Source of the DNA: Acidobacteriota bacterium
GTDB lineage: Bacteria > Acidobacteriota > Terriglobia > Bryobacterales > Bryobacteraceae
Length of the DNA stretch: 64,000 bases
Assembly: GCA_029776225.1 (NCBI GenBank)
Contig: JAKOTR010000022.1
Span: 124,001-188,000, forward strand
Direction: 5' to 3'
The notes under the pieces were generated by a model. The model had not been told where the DNA came from, searched no databases, and saw only the letters and a program-made list of their open reading frames with translations. Position 1 is the first letter of the stretch, and each line of letters starts with the position of its first letter. Shown here in pieces: positions 1 through 8,430 of this stretch. A program made the translations under genes and the position numbers.

Positions 1-369
1 GATGGCGGCCTCCGTGGCCTCGGTTCCGGAGTTGCAGAAGAAGCTGCGCTTCAGGCCGCTGATTTCGGCCAGTTTCTGCGCGAGCCGTCCCTGGTATTCG
101 TGGTAGTAAAGGTTTGAGGAATGAATCAGCCGTGCAGCCTGCTCGCGGATGACACGCATGATACGGGGATGAGCATGGCCGAGAGCGTTCACACCGATTC
201 CGGCTATGAGATCTAGATATCGTTTGCCTTCCAGATCAAAGACATAGCAGCCCTTTCCTCGATGCAGTACGAGCGGATACCGGCTGTAGTTCTGCAGCAG
301 ATGCTGGTGTTCCAGATCAATGATTTCCTGCGCGGCAACCGACGCGCCGGACTCTGACGTCGTAAGCAT
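1..369 (-). CDS. argD: Acetylornithine/ornithine aminotransferase family protein, N-terminal part
   Basis: This is the first 123 codons of a class III pyridoxal-phosphate aminotransferase; the rest lies beyond the left edge of the window. The translation starts MLTTSESGAS and contains the family's N-terminal signature (RGKGCYVFDLEGKRYLDL, then AGIGVNALGHAHP) and the cofactor-phosphate loop FFCNSGTEATEAA. In ArgD-type enzymes this loop binds PLP during transamination of N-acetylornithine in arginine synthesis. The ATG at 369 is the only in-frame start that gives the family's usual N-terminus. The next gene is divergent, with only about 40 bp between the two starts. The family is clear. Whether the substrate is acetylornithine, ornithine or another omega-amino acid cannot be decided from this fragment. 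Confidence 0.85.
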   Translation of the reverse strand, partial: MLTTSESGASVAAQEIIDLEHQHLLQNYSRYPLVLHRGKGCYVFDLEGKRYLDLIAGIGVNALGHAHPRIMRVIREQAARLIHSSNLYYHEYQGRLAQKLAEISGLKRSFFCNSGTEATEAAI

Positions 370-411
370 CTATTCATCATAACCTCTGCGTGCTAACATC
401 GACATAACAGG

Positions 412-1620
412 ATGACTCGCCCGAGTGCCTGCCGGTGCGCGCTGCCGCTGCTCATATTCGTGAGCGCCGCCGCTCTCCGGGGAGCCGTTCTTCCCGCCAG
501 CACCGAGCTGGAAATCCGGCTCAAGACCAGGGTCGCCAGCAACGCCTCGAGACCCGACGATCCCGTGGAAGCCGTTCTAATCCGGCCGGTTGTCGTCGGA
601 GGGGAGATTGCCGTGCCGGCGGGCGTAACCCTGCGCGGCCGGGTGAAGGAAGCTCTAGCGATCTCAAAACCCGATCAGCGCGCCGTGCTCGGAATCGAGT
701 TTTTTGAACTGGGGGGCGTGAAGGTCGAGGCGCGGGTGACGGCGGTAGACAACGCCCGCGAGACAGTGGACGAAACGGGACGCATCATCGGGATTCTCGC
801 CTCCGAGACGATTGCGGCGAGGCTCAACCAGGGCGTGGAGCGCGTCGCGGAGAAATACGGCAAGCTGGGCGGCGTTCTGCAGGCCGTAACCGCGGCCGTT
901 TTCAAGGAGCCGGAGCCGGAAATTATCTACGAACCCGGTGTGGAGATGAAACTGGCGCTCGTGAAGGCGGTGGATTGGAAAGGCGAGGCGGCTGCCCAGC
1001 CGCCGGTCGATCCCGTATCGCCGGAAGAAGAGATTTACGCGCTGGTGAATTCCCAGCCCTGGCAGACCACCACCGAAGGGCGGCAGCCCATTCCCTCGGA
1101 CATCACCAATTTGATGTTTCTCGGCTCCCAGGAGCAGCTCTCGAAAGCCTTTGAGGCCGCGGGCTGGTCAACCGCGGCGGCGTTGGACGCGAGTTCGGGG
1201 CTGGAAACAGTGCGAGCTGTGGTCGAATCGCGCGGCTACAAAGAGGCGCCGATGTCGATACTGCTGCTGGAAGGGAAAAAGCCGGACCTGGTCTTCCAGA
1301 AGCAGAACAACACGTTCGCCATGCGGCACCATCTCCGCATCTGGCGCAGGCCGGGCGAGTTCCAGGGCCGCGCCATCTGGGTGTGCGCCGCGACGCACGA
1401 CATCGGCATCGAGTTCTCACCCGAGCAGCGTACCTTCATCCACAAAATCGATTCGCAGATCGATCGCGAGCGGGCCAAGGTGGTGAGCGACCTTTTGTTC
1501 GCGGGAAGCGTGCAGGCCCTTTCGCTGGTTGAGCGTCCCGAGGTGCCGCAACTCAGCCAGAACGCCACCGGGGACAATCTGGAGACGGACGGGCGCATGG
1601 CCGTGCTCCTGCTGAAGTGA
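412..1620 (+). CDS. Secreted protein with C-terminal LssY_C-like domain
   Basis: A 402-residue protein with an N-terminal signal peptide (about residues 1-25, hydrophobic stretch ALPLLIFVSAAAL). The N-terminal half resembles the small beta-rich domain common in Acidobacteria that begins with a TELEIRLKTRV-type strand and a PAGVTLRGRV turn. From about residue 215 the protein matches the LssY C-terminal pattern (PSDITNLMFLGSQEQL, then FEAAGWSTA, a HHLRIWR core and a GIEFSP segment). That domain is best known at the end of LssY/DedA-type membrane proteins, and its role is not known. Here it is attached to a secreted module with no membrane-spanning phosphatase domain. It stands alone between a divergent aminotransferase gene and iorA. 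Family assignment is from motif recall only. Confidence 0.65.
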   Translation: MTRPSACRCALPLLIFVSAAALRGAVLPASTELEIRLKTRVASNASRPDDPVEAVLIRPVVVGGEIAVPAGVTLRGRVKEALAISKPDQRAVLGIEFFELGGVKVEARVTAVDNARETVDETGRIIGILASETIAARLNQGVERVAEKYGKLGGVLQAVTAAVFKEPEPEIIYEPGVEMKLALVKAVDWKGEAAAQPPVDPVSPEEEIYALVNSQPWQTTTEGRQPIPSDITNLMFLGSQEQLSKAFEAAGWSTAAALDASSGLETVRAVVESRGYKEAPMSILLLEGKKPDLVFQKQNNTFAMRHHLRIWRRPGEFQGRAIWVCAATHDIGIEFSPEQRTFIHKIDSQIDRERAKVVSDLLFAGSVQALSLVERPEVPQLSQNATGDNLETDGRMAVLLLK

Positions 1621-1744
1621 TCCCGGGGCTGTTCGAAAAATACGCCTCCAATACCTGACCAACCTAATGCGACTCCGAAATGAGCCCGTTTTTTCCGTCC
1701 GCGGGGAAGAGTAGTATTGAGAGTTCAGGAGCGGGAAAACGGAT

Positions 1745-2221
1745 ATGCAGCAAACCATTTCCTTCACGCTCAATGGGAAGCCGGTCAAGCTGGCGGTCGA
1801 TGGCGACCGTATGCTGCTCTGGGTGCTGCGCAACGATCTCGGCCTGACCGGCACGAAATTCGGATGCGGTGAGGGCCTCTGCGGCGCCTGTACGGTGGTT
1901 GTGGACAGGGAGGCAGTCCGGTCCTGCGCGATACCGGTGAAAGACGTCGCGGGCAAGCAAGTGCTGACGATCGAGGGTCTCGGGCAGGAGCGGCTCCACC
2001 CGCTTCAGGAGGCGTTCATCAACCACAACGCGTTCCAGTGCGGATTCTGCACGCCCGGCATGATTATGAACGCGTATGCGCTGCTTCTGAAAACGCCCCG
2101 GCCGACGCGCGAAGAAATCATCCGGCACATGGACGACAACCTCTGCCGGTGCGGTTCGTACCCGCGCATCGTGCAGGCGATTCAGCAAGTCGCCGGCGCG
2201 ATGAAAGGAGGCGCGCGATGA
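1745..2221 (+). CDS. iorA: Isoquinoline 1-oxidoreductase-type [2Fe-2S] subunit
   Basis: A 158-residue small subunit of a xanthine-oxidase-family molybdenum hydroxylase. The N-terminal plant-type ferredoxin domain carries the first cluster motif (FGCGEGLCGACTVV, about residues 39-52, with a fourth Cys near 59). The C-terminal helical domain carries the second cluster (CGFCTPGM about 99-106 and NLCRCGSYPRI about 133-143). These clusters pass electrons from the Mo site of the partner subunit. The start is preceded by an AGGAGCGGG-type ribosome site. The stop overlaps the start of the next gene in an ATGA, so the two are translationally coupled. No gene for an FAD subunit lies nearby, which fits the two-subunit Ior type rather than classical xanthine dehydrogenase. 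Confidence 0.88.
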   Translation: MQQTISFTLNGKPVKLAVDGDRMLLWVLRNDLGLTGTKFGCGEGLCGACTVVVDREAVRSCAIPVKDVAGKQVLTIEGLGQERLHPLQEAFINHNAFQCGFCTPGMIMNAYALLLKTPRPTREEIIRHMDDNLCRCGSYPRIVQAIQQVAGAMKGGAR

Positions 2222-4317
2222 CACGGGATATGAAACGCCGCGAATTTCTGGCCCTGGCCGGGCCGGGACTGCTGGTGATTTTCCCCGTACCGGCGCCCGC
2301 CGCGTTCCTGCAACGGCGGGGAGGGCCTCCGTCGGATGTCAACGCTTACCTAAAAATCAACCCGGACGGCCGGGTGACGTGCCTGGTCGGAAAAGTCGAG
2401 CTGGGCCAGGGATCGAAAACCGCACTGGCGCAGTTGCTGGCGGAGGAACTCGACGTGGCGCTCGATGCGGTGGACATGGTGATGGGCGATACCGACCAGT
2501 GCCCCTGGGACGGAGGAACGTACGGATCACTCAGCGTGCGGTCGTTCGGCCCCGTGCTGCGCGGCGCGGCGGCAGAGGCGCGGGCGGTGCTGCTTCAAAT
2601 GGCGGCCGAAAAACTCGGGGAGCCAGCGGAGCGGCTGAGCGTGAAGGCGAGCGTGGTGAGCGGCTCCAGGGGCAAGGTCAGCTACGCGCAACTGGTGGGC
2701 GGCAGGCGGATCGAGCGGCGCATGGAGAAGGCCCCGGTGAAACCCGTCTCTGCGTACACCATTGTGGGGCAGTCGCCGCGCCGCAAGGACGCCCTGGAAA
2801 AGGTGACCGGCAAGGCTCAGTTCGCCGGCGACATCTCGCTTCCTGGCATGCTGCACGCGCGGATCCTCAGGCCGCCGGCTCACGGCGCTACGCTCCGCGA
2901 GGTGGACACCTCCGCAGCAGAAAAATTCCCCGGCGCGCGCGTGGTGAAGGAGGGCGACTTCATCGCGGTGCTGCACGAGCGGCGCGACCTTGCCGACCAG
3001 ACGCTCGGGTTGATCAAGGCGCAGTTCGACCGCCCTCGCCCCTCAACGGACGACCGGAGCATCTTCGATCACCTGGTCAAGGCAGCGCCGCCGGCGCGCA
3101 TCGTCCATGAGAGCGGCAGCCTGGAGGAAGGGCGGAAGCTTGCCGCGACTCTCGTCGAGCAAACGTATTTAAACAGCTACGTAGCGCACGCGCCCATGGA
3201 GCCGCACTCGGCCACCGCGTCGATCGAGGGCGGGAAGGTGACGGTGTGGGCGGGAACGCAGACGCCGTTTCCCGTGCAGCAGCAGGTGGCGCAGGCGCTC
3301 GGCGTTGCACCGGAGAACGTGCGGATCATCACGCCTTACGTGGGCGGCGGCTTCGGCGGGAAAAGCGCGTCGCAGCAGGCAATCGAAGCGGCGCGGCTGG
3401 CGAAAGCCACCGGAAGGCCTGTGCAGGTGATGTGGGACCGCGCCGAGGAGTTCTTCTTCGACACGTTCCGTCCGGCGGCGGTGGTGAGAATCAGCTCGGG
3501 ATTGACCGCCGAAAAGAAGATCGCGTTCTGGGATTTCATGGTTTACTGCGCGGGCGACCGCGAAGCGAGGCAGTTCTACGACATCCCGCACCAGCGCACC
3601 GCGGCGGCGGGAGGATGGAGCGGCAATCAGCCTCCGGGACTGCACCCGTTCGCCGTCGGTCCGTGGCGCGCCCCGTCGGTCAATACAAACACGTTCGCGC
3701 GCGAAGTGCACATCGACATGCTGGCGGAGAAGGCGGGGGCTGACCCCCTGGAATTCCGCCTGAACCATCTGAGCGACAGCCGGATGCGGCGCGTGCTGGA
3801 AGCGGCAGCGAAACGGTTCGGCTGGAAACCGCGACGCGCGCCCACGGGGCGCGGCATGGGCGTGGCTTGCGCGATATATCTAGGCACCTACGTCGCGACA
3901 ATGGCCGAGGTGGCCGTGGACAAGGCAACCGGCCGCGTGCAGGTCAAACGCGTGGTATGCGCGCAGGACCAGGGGGTCACGGTAAATCCCGAGGGCTCGC
4001 GGCAGCAGATCGAAGGCGGCATCATCATGGGGCTGGGCTACACGCTGACCGAGGAAGTGCGCTTCAAGGACGGCGAAGTCCTGCACCGCAACTTCGACAC
4101 CTACGAGCTGCCGCGATTCTCCTGGACGCCCACAATTGAGGCGGTGCTGATTGACAACCCCACGACTCCGGCGTCCGGCTGCGGCGAACCGCCCATAGTC
4201 AACATGGGCGCTGTTGTGGCGAACGCGATTTACGACGCGATCGGGGTGAGGTTGTTCCAACTGCCGATGACCCCGGAACGTGTGCTCGCGGCGCTAAAAG
4301 GCGCGCGCCCGGCTTAG
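2218..4317 (+). CDS. iorB: Isoquinoline 1-oxidoreductase-type molybdopterin subunit, Tat-exported
   Basis: The large catalytic subunit, 699 residues from the ATG at 2218 (ATGA overlap with iorA). A longer reading frame extends upstream but overlaps iorA and is not credible. The N-terminus has a twin-arginine signal ([11 protein letters not shown], then a hydrophobic stretch), so a folded Mo-cofactor protein is probably sent to the periplasm, as known for IorB-like subunits. Recognisable features are the [16 protein letters not shown] cofactor-binding segment near residue 60, the GGGFGGK glycine loop near 380, [15 protein letters not shown], and a C-terminal GCGEPP motif holding the Glu expected to act as base at the Mo centre. 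The substrate is unknown: N-heterocycles or aldehydes are typical for the family. Its stop overlaps that of the convergent serS gene by four bases. Confidence 0.85.
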   Translation: MTRDMKRREFLALAGPGLLVIFPVPAPAAFLQRRGGPPSDVNAYLKINPDGRVTCLVGKVELGQGSKTALAQLLAEELDVALDAVDMVMGDTDQCPWDGGTYGSLSVRSFGPVLRGAAAEARAVLLQMAAEKLGEPAERLSVKASVVSGSRGKVSYAQLVGGRRIERRMEKAPVKPVSAYTIVGQSPRRKDALEKVTGKAQFAGDISLPGMLHARILRPPAHGATLREVDTSAAEKFPGARVVKEGDFIAVLHERRDLADQTLGLIKAQFDRPRPSTDDRSIFDHLVKAAPPARIVHESGSLEEGRKLAATLVEQTYLNSYVAHAPMEPHSATASIEGGKVTVWAGTQTPFPVQQQVAQALGVAPENVRIITPYVGGGFGGKSASQQAIEAARLAKATGRPVQVMWDRAEEFFFDTFRPAAVVRISSGLTAEKKIAFWDFMVYCAGDREARQFYDIPHQRTAAAGGWSGNQPPGLHPFAVGPWRAPSVNTNTFAREVHIDMLAEKAGADPLEFRLNHLSDSRMRRVLEAAAKRFGWKPRRAPTGRGMGVACAIYLGTYVATMAEVAVDKATGRVQVKRVVCAQDQGVTVNPEGSRQQIEGGIIMGLGYTLTEEVRFKDGEVLHRNFDTYELPRFSWTPTIEAVLIDNPTTPASGCGEPPIVNMGAVVANAIYDAIGVRLFQLPMTPERVLAALKGARPA

Positions 4318-5597
4318 CGGAACTCGCCCCGCCGGGTGATGCACTCGGCGTTCAGGTAGGGCCGCAGCGCTTCGGGGATGAGCACGCTGCCATCGGCCTG
4401 CTGGTAGTTTTCGATCACCGCAACCCATGTGCGGCCGACCGCCAGGCCGCTGCCGTTCAGCGTGTGTACGTACTCGGCTTTGCCCTTCCCCGCCTTGCAG
4501 CGGATGGAAGCCCGGCGCGCCTGAAACGCCTCAAAATTCGAGCACGAAGAAATCTCTTTGAACTCGTTCAAGCCGGGCAGCCAGACCTCGATATCGTACG
4601 TTTTCGCGCTCGAAAAGCCCAGATCGCCGGTCGAAAGCACCACGGTGCGGTACGGCAGCCCGAGCCGCTGCAGGATGTCCTCGGCGTCCCTGGTGAGCGA
4701 CTCCAGTTCGTCGTAGCTCTGCTCGGGGCGGGTGAATTTCACCAGTTCCACTTTCTGAAACTGGTGCTGGCGGATGATGCCGCGCACGTCGCGGCCATAG
4801 GAGCCCGCTTCGCTGCGGAAGCACGGCGTGTACGCGCACAGCCGGATCGGAAGCCGGTCGGCGTCGAGTGTTTCGTCGCGGAACAGGTTCGTCACCGGCA
4901 CTTCGGCTGTCGGCGCAAGCCAGAAGTCCGAGCTTTCCACCTTGAAGAGGTCCGCGGCGAACTTTGGCAATTGGCCGGTGCCGAACAGGCTCGCTGAATT
5001 GATCATGAACGGCGGGAGCACTTCGGTATAGCCGTGCTCGCGCGTATGCACGTCGAGCATGAAATTCGTCAACGCGCGTTCAAGCTTCGCCCCGAGGTCC
5101 CAGTAGACGGCGAAGCGCGCGCCGGTGATCTTCGCCGCGCGCTCGAAATCGAGCACGCCCAGTTCCGGGCCGAGATCCCAGTGCGCTTTCGGCTGGAAAT
5201 TCATCGGGCGGGGCTGCCCCCAGCGCCGCACCTCGACGTTGTCCTTCTCGCTGCGGCCGGTGGGCACGGATTCATGCGGTAAATTCGGCACGCTGGCCAG
5301 CGCCTGCCGGAACTCTTCGTCCAGCTTTGCCGCTTCCGCGTCGAGTTCGGATATCCGCTCGCCGATGGCGCGCACGGCCTGCTGCCGCTCGGTCGTATCC
5401 ACACCCTGCTTGCGCAGCTTGGCAATCTCCGCGGATTCGGCGTTGCGCTGCGCCTTTAATCGCTCGGCCTCGGTGAGGGCCGCGCGGCGCCGGTTATCGA
5501 GCTCGCGAAATTCCTCCACATTCAACACGAATCCGCGGTCCGCGAGCCGCGCCGCAATCGCGTCCAGGTTTGTTCGAAAAAATGACAGATCGTACAT
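4314..5597 (-). CDS. serS: Seryl-tRNA synthetase
   Basis: A 427-residue class II aminoacyl-tRNA synthetase of the usual bacterial length. Residues 1-110 form the long antiparallel coiled-coil tRNA-binding arm (rich in Glu, Arg and Ala, with [19 protein letters not shown]). The catalytic core shows the serine-binding TAEVP near 210, motif 2 ([14 protein letters not shown], about 250-263) and motif 3 ([12 protein letters not shown] and then [18 protein letters not shown] near the C-terminus). It charges tRNA-Ser with serine in the cytoplasm. The upstream M28 peptidase gene on the same strand ends three bases before this start, so the two are probably co-transcribed. The 3' end overlaps iorB by four bases in convergent orientation. 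Confidence 0.97.
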   Translation of the reverse strand: MYDLSFFRTNLDAIAARLADRGFVLNVEEFRELDNRRRAALTEAERLKAQRNAESAEIAKLRKQGVDTTERQQAVRAIGERISELDAEAAKLDEEFRQALASVPNLPHESVPTGRSEKDNVEVRRWGQPRPMNFQPKAHWDLGPELGVLDFERAAKITGARFAVYWDLGAKLERALTNFMLDVHTREHGYTEVLPPFMINSASLFGTGQLPKFAADLFKVESSDFWLAPTAEVPVTNLFRDETLDADRLPIRLCAYTPCFRSEAGSYGRDVRGIIRQHQFQKVELVKFTRPEQSYDELESLTRDAEDILQRLGLPYRTVVLSTGDLGFSSAKTYDIEVWLPGLNEFKEISSCSNFEAFQARRASIRCKAGKGKAEYVHTLNGSGLAVGRTWVAVIENYQQADGSVLIPEALRPYLNAECITRRGEFR

Positions 5598-5600
5598 GCC

Positions 5601-7097
5601 TCAGTTGCCTTTGCGTTCCTTCCAGGCTTTCAAATAGGGCGCCGCCTTCGGGTTGGCTTCGTTCCACTTCGGCGGCTCGGGATTGTTTGCGATCATCAGC
5701 ACGCCGAGGGCCGCCGTCCTGACCACCTTCGCCATGTTGGCGTAATCGAGCTTGTGCCACTCGTCGCCCGGACGGTGATAGTCGGGGAACTCGTAGACCA
5801 CCAGGAACGTGTGCGCCGGAACTCCTACATCGGCCAGCGCCTGATTATCGCTGCGCGCGAAAAAGGCATCGCTCTTCTTTTCATTTTTATACACGCGGAC
5901 CCCGGTGAGCTTCCCCGCCTCGGCGAAAATCAGGCCGATCTCGCTGTAGTCGAAGCCGGTCAGGGTCGCGCCGGCCACTTCGGGACCGTCATTGTCGTCG
6001 GTGCGGCCGAGCTGCTCCAGGTTGATATTCGCCACCGTCTGATTCAGCGGAACGGAAGGGTTCCGCGCGTAGTAGCGCGATCCGAACAGCCCCTTTTCCT
6101 CGCCGAAATAGGCGATGAAAACCAGGCTCCGCTTAGGCTTCACGCGCATCTTCGAAAAAGCGCGCGCGATTTCGATCATCGCAGCCGTGCCGCTCGCGTT
6201 ATCGTTCGCGCCGTTGAAGACGCGGTCCTCGCCGCTGGCACGCACGCCGACGTGATCATAGTGCGCCGAAACGATCACGTAGGTGTTCTTCAAAACGGGA
6301 TCGGAGCCGGGCAGAATTCCGATGACGTTGCGCAGCATCACCGGCTCCTGAGCGGGCGGCGGCAGCTTCAGTGTGGCCGTTCCGCCCTGCATCGTCTCCC
6401 AGGCTTTTCGCAGGCCAGGATCGTAGACCTGGAGCGTGATGGGGTCCGCCAGCGACGGATCGCCGGGGTCCACCAGCCGCGGGTTCAAGTTCCGGGGCGG
6501 CTCGCGCCGCACCAGCAGGATGATGGCAGCCGGCTTCGCCCTCGCCACATTGCGGCTGAACTCGCGCATGGATGCCATGAGCTTCGCGCGTTCCTCCGCC
6601 GCGTAGGATCCGAAGTCGGGCAGTTCGGTGATGACCACTTTCCCGGCCACGTCGCCCAGCGGCTCGCCGATGGTTGCCTTGACCAGCGGGGCGTTTTCGA
6701 TGTCGAGACCGCGCAGGGTCCGGCCGATGGAGACACTATCCGGCGCGGGCTGGAACGTCTGCCCTCCGATCTCGAAAACCAGCCGCATTCCGCTGTAGTC
6801 CGGCTTCATCGTGATGAACCGGGCGGGCTCGAAATAGCCGTCCTTGCCGCCTAGCTCCAGCCCGGCGGCGCGGAACTGCGAGGCAATGTACTCGCCGGCG
6901 ATTTCAAGGCCCGGCGAGGGCGTGTCGCGGCCCTGGAGGACGTCGGAAGCCAGAAACGAGACGTGGCCTTTCAGGGAATCGGCCGCGATCTCATCCAGCG
7001 TCGCGCTGACAGCGGGAGTGAGCGCGAACTCCGCTCCCACCAGCAACAGCGGTGCCGCAAGAAGGAAGAGCGCCCGCAAGCCAGTGTGTGGTCGCAT
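5601..7097 (-). CDS. Secreted M28-family zinc metallopeptidase
   Basis: A 498-residue protein with a signal peptide (residues 1-22, LRALFLLAAPLLLVGA). It is built like other secreted M28 peptidases with an inserted PA domain at about 110-260. The two-zinc site can be read directly: His279 in SAHYDHVG, Asp299 in NGANDNASG, the catalytic Glu pair near 332-333 in YFGEEKGLFGS, Glu361 in NLEQLGR and His441 in FPDYHRPGDEWH. Such enzymes remove N-terminal residues from peptides outside the cytoplasm. The gene is directly upstream of serS with a 3-bp gap, probably in one transcript. The link to serS looks positional, not functional. The family is certain; exact peptide preference is not. Confidence 0.93.
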   Translation of the reverse strand: MRPHTGLRALFLLAAPLLLVGAEFALTPAVSATLDEIAADSLKGHVSFLASDVLQGRDTPSPGLEIAGEYIASQFRAAGLELGGKDGYFEPARFITMKPDYSGMRLVFEIGGQTFQPAPDSVSIGRTLRGLDIENAPLVKATIGEPLGDVAGKVVITELPDFGSYAAEERAKLMASMREFSRNVARAKPAAIILLVRREPPRNLNPRLVDPGDPSLADPITLQVYDPGLRKAWETMQGGTATLKLPPPAQEPVMLRNVIGILPGSDPVLKNTYVIVSAHYDHVGVRASGEDRVFNGANDNASGTAAMIEIARAFSKMRVKPKRSLVFIAYFGEEKGLFGSRYYARNPSVPLNQTVANINLEQLGRTDDNDGPEVAGATLTGFDYSEIGLIFAEAGKLTGVRVYKNEKKSDAFFARSDNQALADVGVPAHTFLVVYEFPDYHRPGDEWHKLDYANMAKVVRTAALGVLMIANNPEPPKWNEANPKAAPYLKAWKERKGN

Positions 7098-7156
7098 GGA
7101 TTAAGATCAATGATCGCACATCACCGGCTGCGCGGCTTCCCTGCTCTGCCTCGACG

Positions 7157-8281
7157 CTAGCGTTGATCGATGGGGACCCACGGGCGGCCGTCGGGTTCGC
7201 CTTTGTACTCGGCCCTCGGGCGGATCAAGCGGTTGTTGCGCTGCTGTTCCATGATGTGGGCAGTCCAGCCGGACATGCGGCTCACCGCGAACACCGGCGT
7301 AAACATGTCGGGCGGAATGCCGAGGGCGTAATAGGTCGAGGCCGAGTAGAAATCCACGTTGGCGTTCAACCCCTTCTGCTCCTTGACCGCCCGCTCGATT
7401 TCGCGCGAAATCTCAAACAGCTCCTGATGGCCGGTGCGGCGCCCGAGCTCCTCGGAAAGAACGCGCAGGTGCGTCGCACGCGGGTCCTCCGTATGGTAAA
7501 CGCGGTGGCCGAAACCAGGCACCTTAACCTTCAGACCGAGCCGGTCGCGCACCATCTTGAGCGCCTGCGTGGGGCTGCCTGCCTCCAGCAGCAGCTTGAT
7601 CACTTCCTGGTTGGCGCCGCCGTGCAGCGGGCCCTTTAGAGCGCCAATGGCCGAGGTGACGGCCGAATACATGTCGGAAAGCGTCGCCGCCGTCACACGC
7701 GCGGCGAAGGTGGAGGCGTTGAACTCGTGGTCGGCGTGCAGAATCAGCGCCACGTCGAAAGCGCGCTCCATGACTTCATCGGGCCTGTTCCCGGTGAGTG
7801 TGTACAGGAAGTTGGCGGCGAAGCCCAGTTTCGGATCGCCCGGCACCACAGGCTTCTGGTTCCGCAGGCGGTCGAAGGTGGTGAGAATCGTGGCCGTTTG
7901 GGCCATGAGCTTCTGGGCTTTCCGCATGTTGGCCTCTTCCGAGTTGTCGCCCGCGAGCGGGTCGTAGAGGCTTAACGCCGAGACCGCCGTGCGGAGCACA
8001 TCCATCGGATTGGCCTGTGGTACTCTCCCCAGAAAGTCGACGATAGGCAACGGGATCGGCCGGTTGGCCACGAGCGCCGCCTTCAGGTCCTCAAGTTCCG
8101 CGCGATTGGGCAGGCGTCCGTTCCAGAGCAGGAAAATGACCTCCTCCAAGGTGGCGTTTTCCGCTAAGGTGTGGATGTTGTAGCCGTGGTAACTGAGGAT
8201 CCCGGCCTCGCCGTCGATGAAGCAGATCCTGGATTCCGCGGCGACCACCCCCTCAAGCCCCGCGGCCCTCACAGTGCTCAT
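7157..8281 (-). CDS. gltA: Citrate synthase
   Basis: A 374-residue citrate synthase of the shorter type II/methylcitrate-like length. It condenses oxaloacetate with acetyl-CoA to start the citric acid cycle. The catalytic triad is visible: His220 in GPLHGGANQEV, His259 in PGFGHRVYHTEDPR and Asp310 in NVDFYSAS. The substrate-binding HADHEFNAST segment is at 182-191. The ATG at 8281 gives the standard MSTVRAAGLEGVVAAES start. The gene is divergent from the fused E1 dehydrogenase, and the 149-bp gap must hold both promoters. Some enzymes of this size prefer propionyl-CoA (2-methylcitrate synthase). No prp genes lie in the window to support that reading. Confidence 0.93.
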   Translation of the reverse strand: MSTVRAAGLEGVVAAESRICFIDGEAGILSYHGYNIHTLAENATLEEVIFLLWNGRLPNRAELEDLKAALVANRPIPLPIVDFLGRVPQANPMDVLRTAVSALSLYDPLAGDNSEEANMRKAQKLMAQTATILTTFDRLRNQKPVVPGDPKLGFAANFLYTLTGNRPDEVMERAFDVALILHADHEFNASTFAARVTAATLSDMYSAVTSAIGALKGPLHGGANQEVIKLLLEAGSPTQALKMVRDRLGLKVKVPGFGHRVYHTEDPRATHLRVLSEELGRRTGHQELFEISREIERAVKEQKGLNANVDFYSASTYYALGIPPDMFTPVFAVSRMSGWTAHIMEQQRNNRLIRPRAEYKGEPDGRPWVPIDQR

Positions 8282-8430
8282 AGGTTTGATTAGCCCCTTT
8301 TTCTGCCTCCATTTTAGCGCCGTGGGGAGTACTTGGGCATATCACCACAGTGCTGTGGTTCTCACCTCCGTTCCTCTCTTTCACATTCACTAACTCTCGG
8401 TTACACTTGGACTGGGAGGCGCTATCCGTA

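Noticed and set aside
2038-2217. Upstream extension of iorB to 2038
   Set aside because: It lies wholly inside iorA in another frame. The ATG at 2218 gives the Tat signal and the ATGA overlap.
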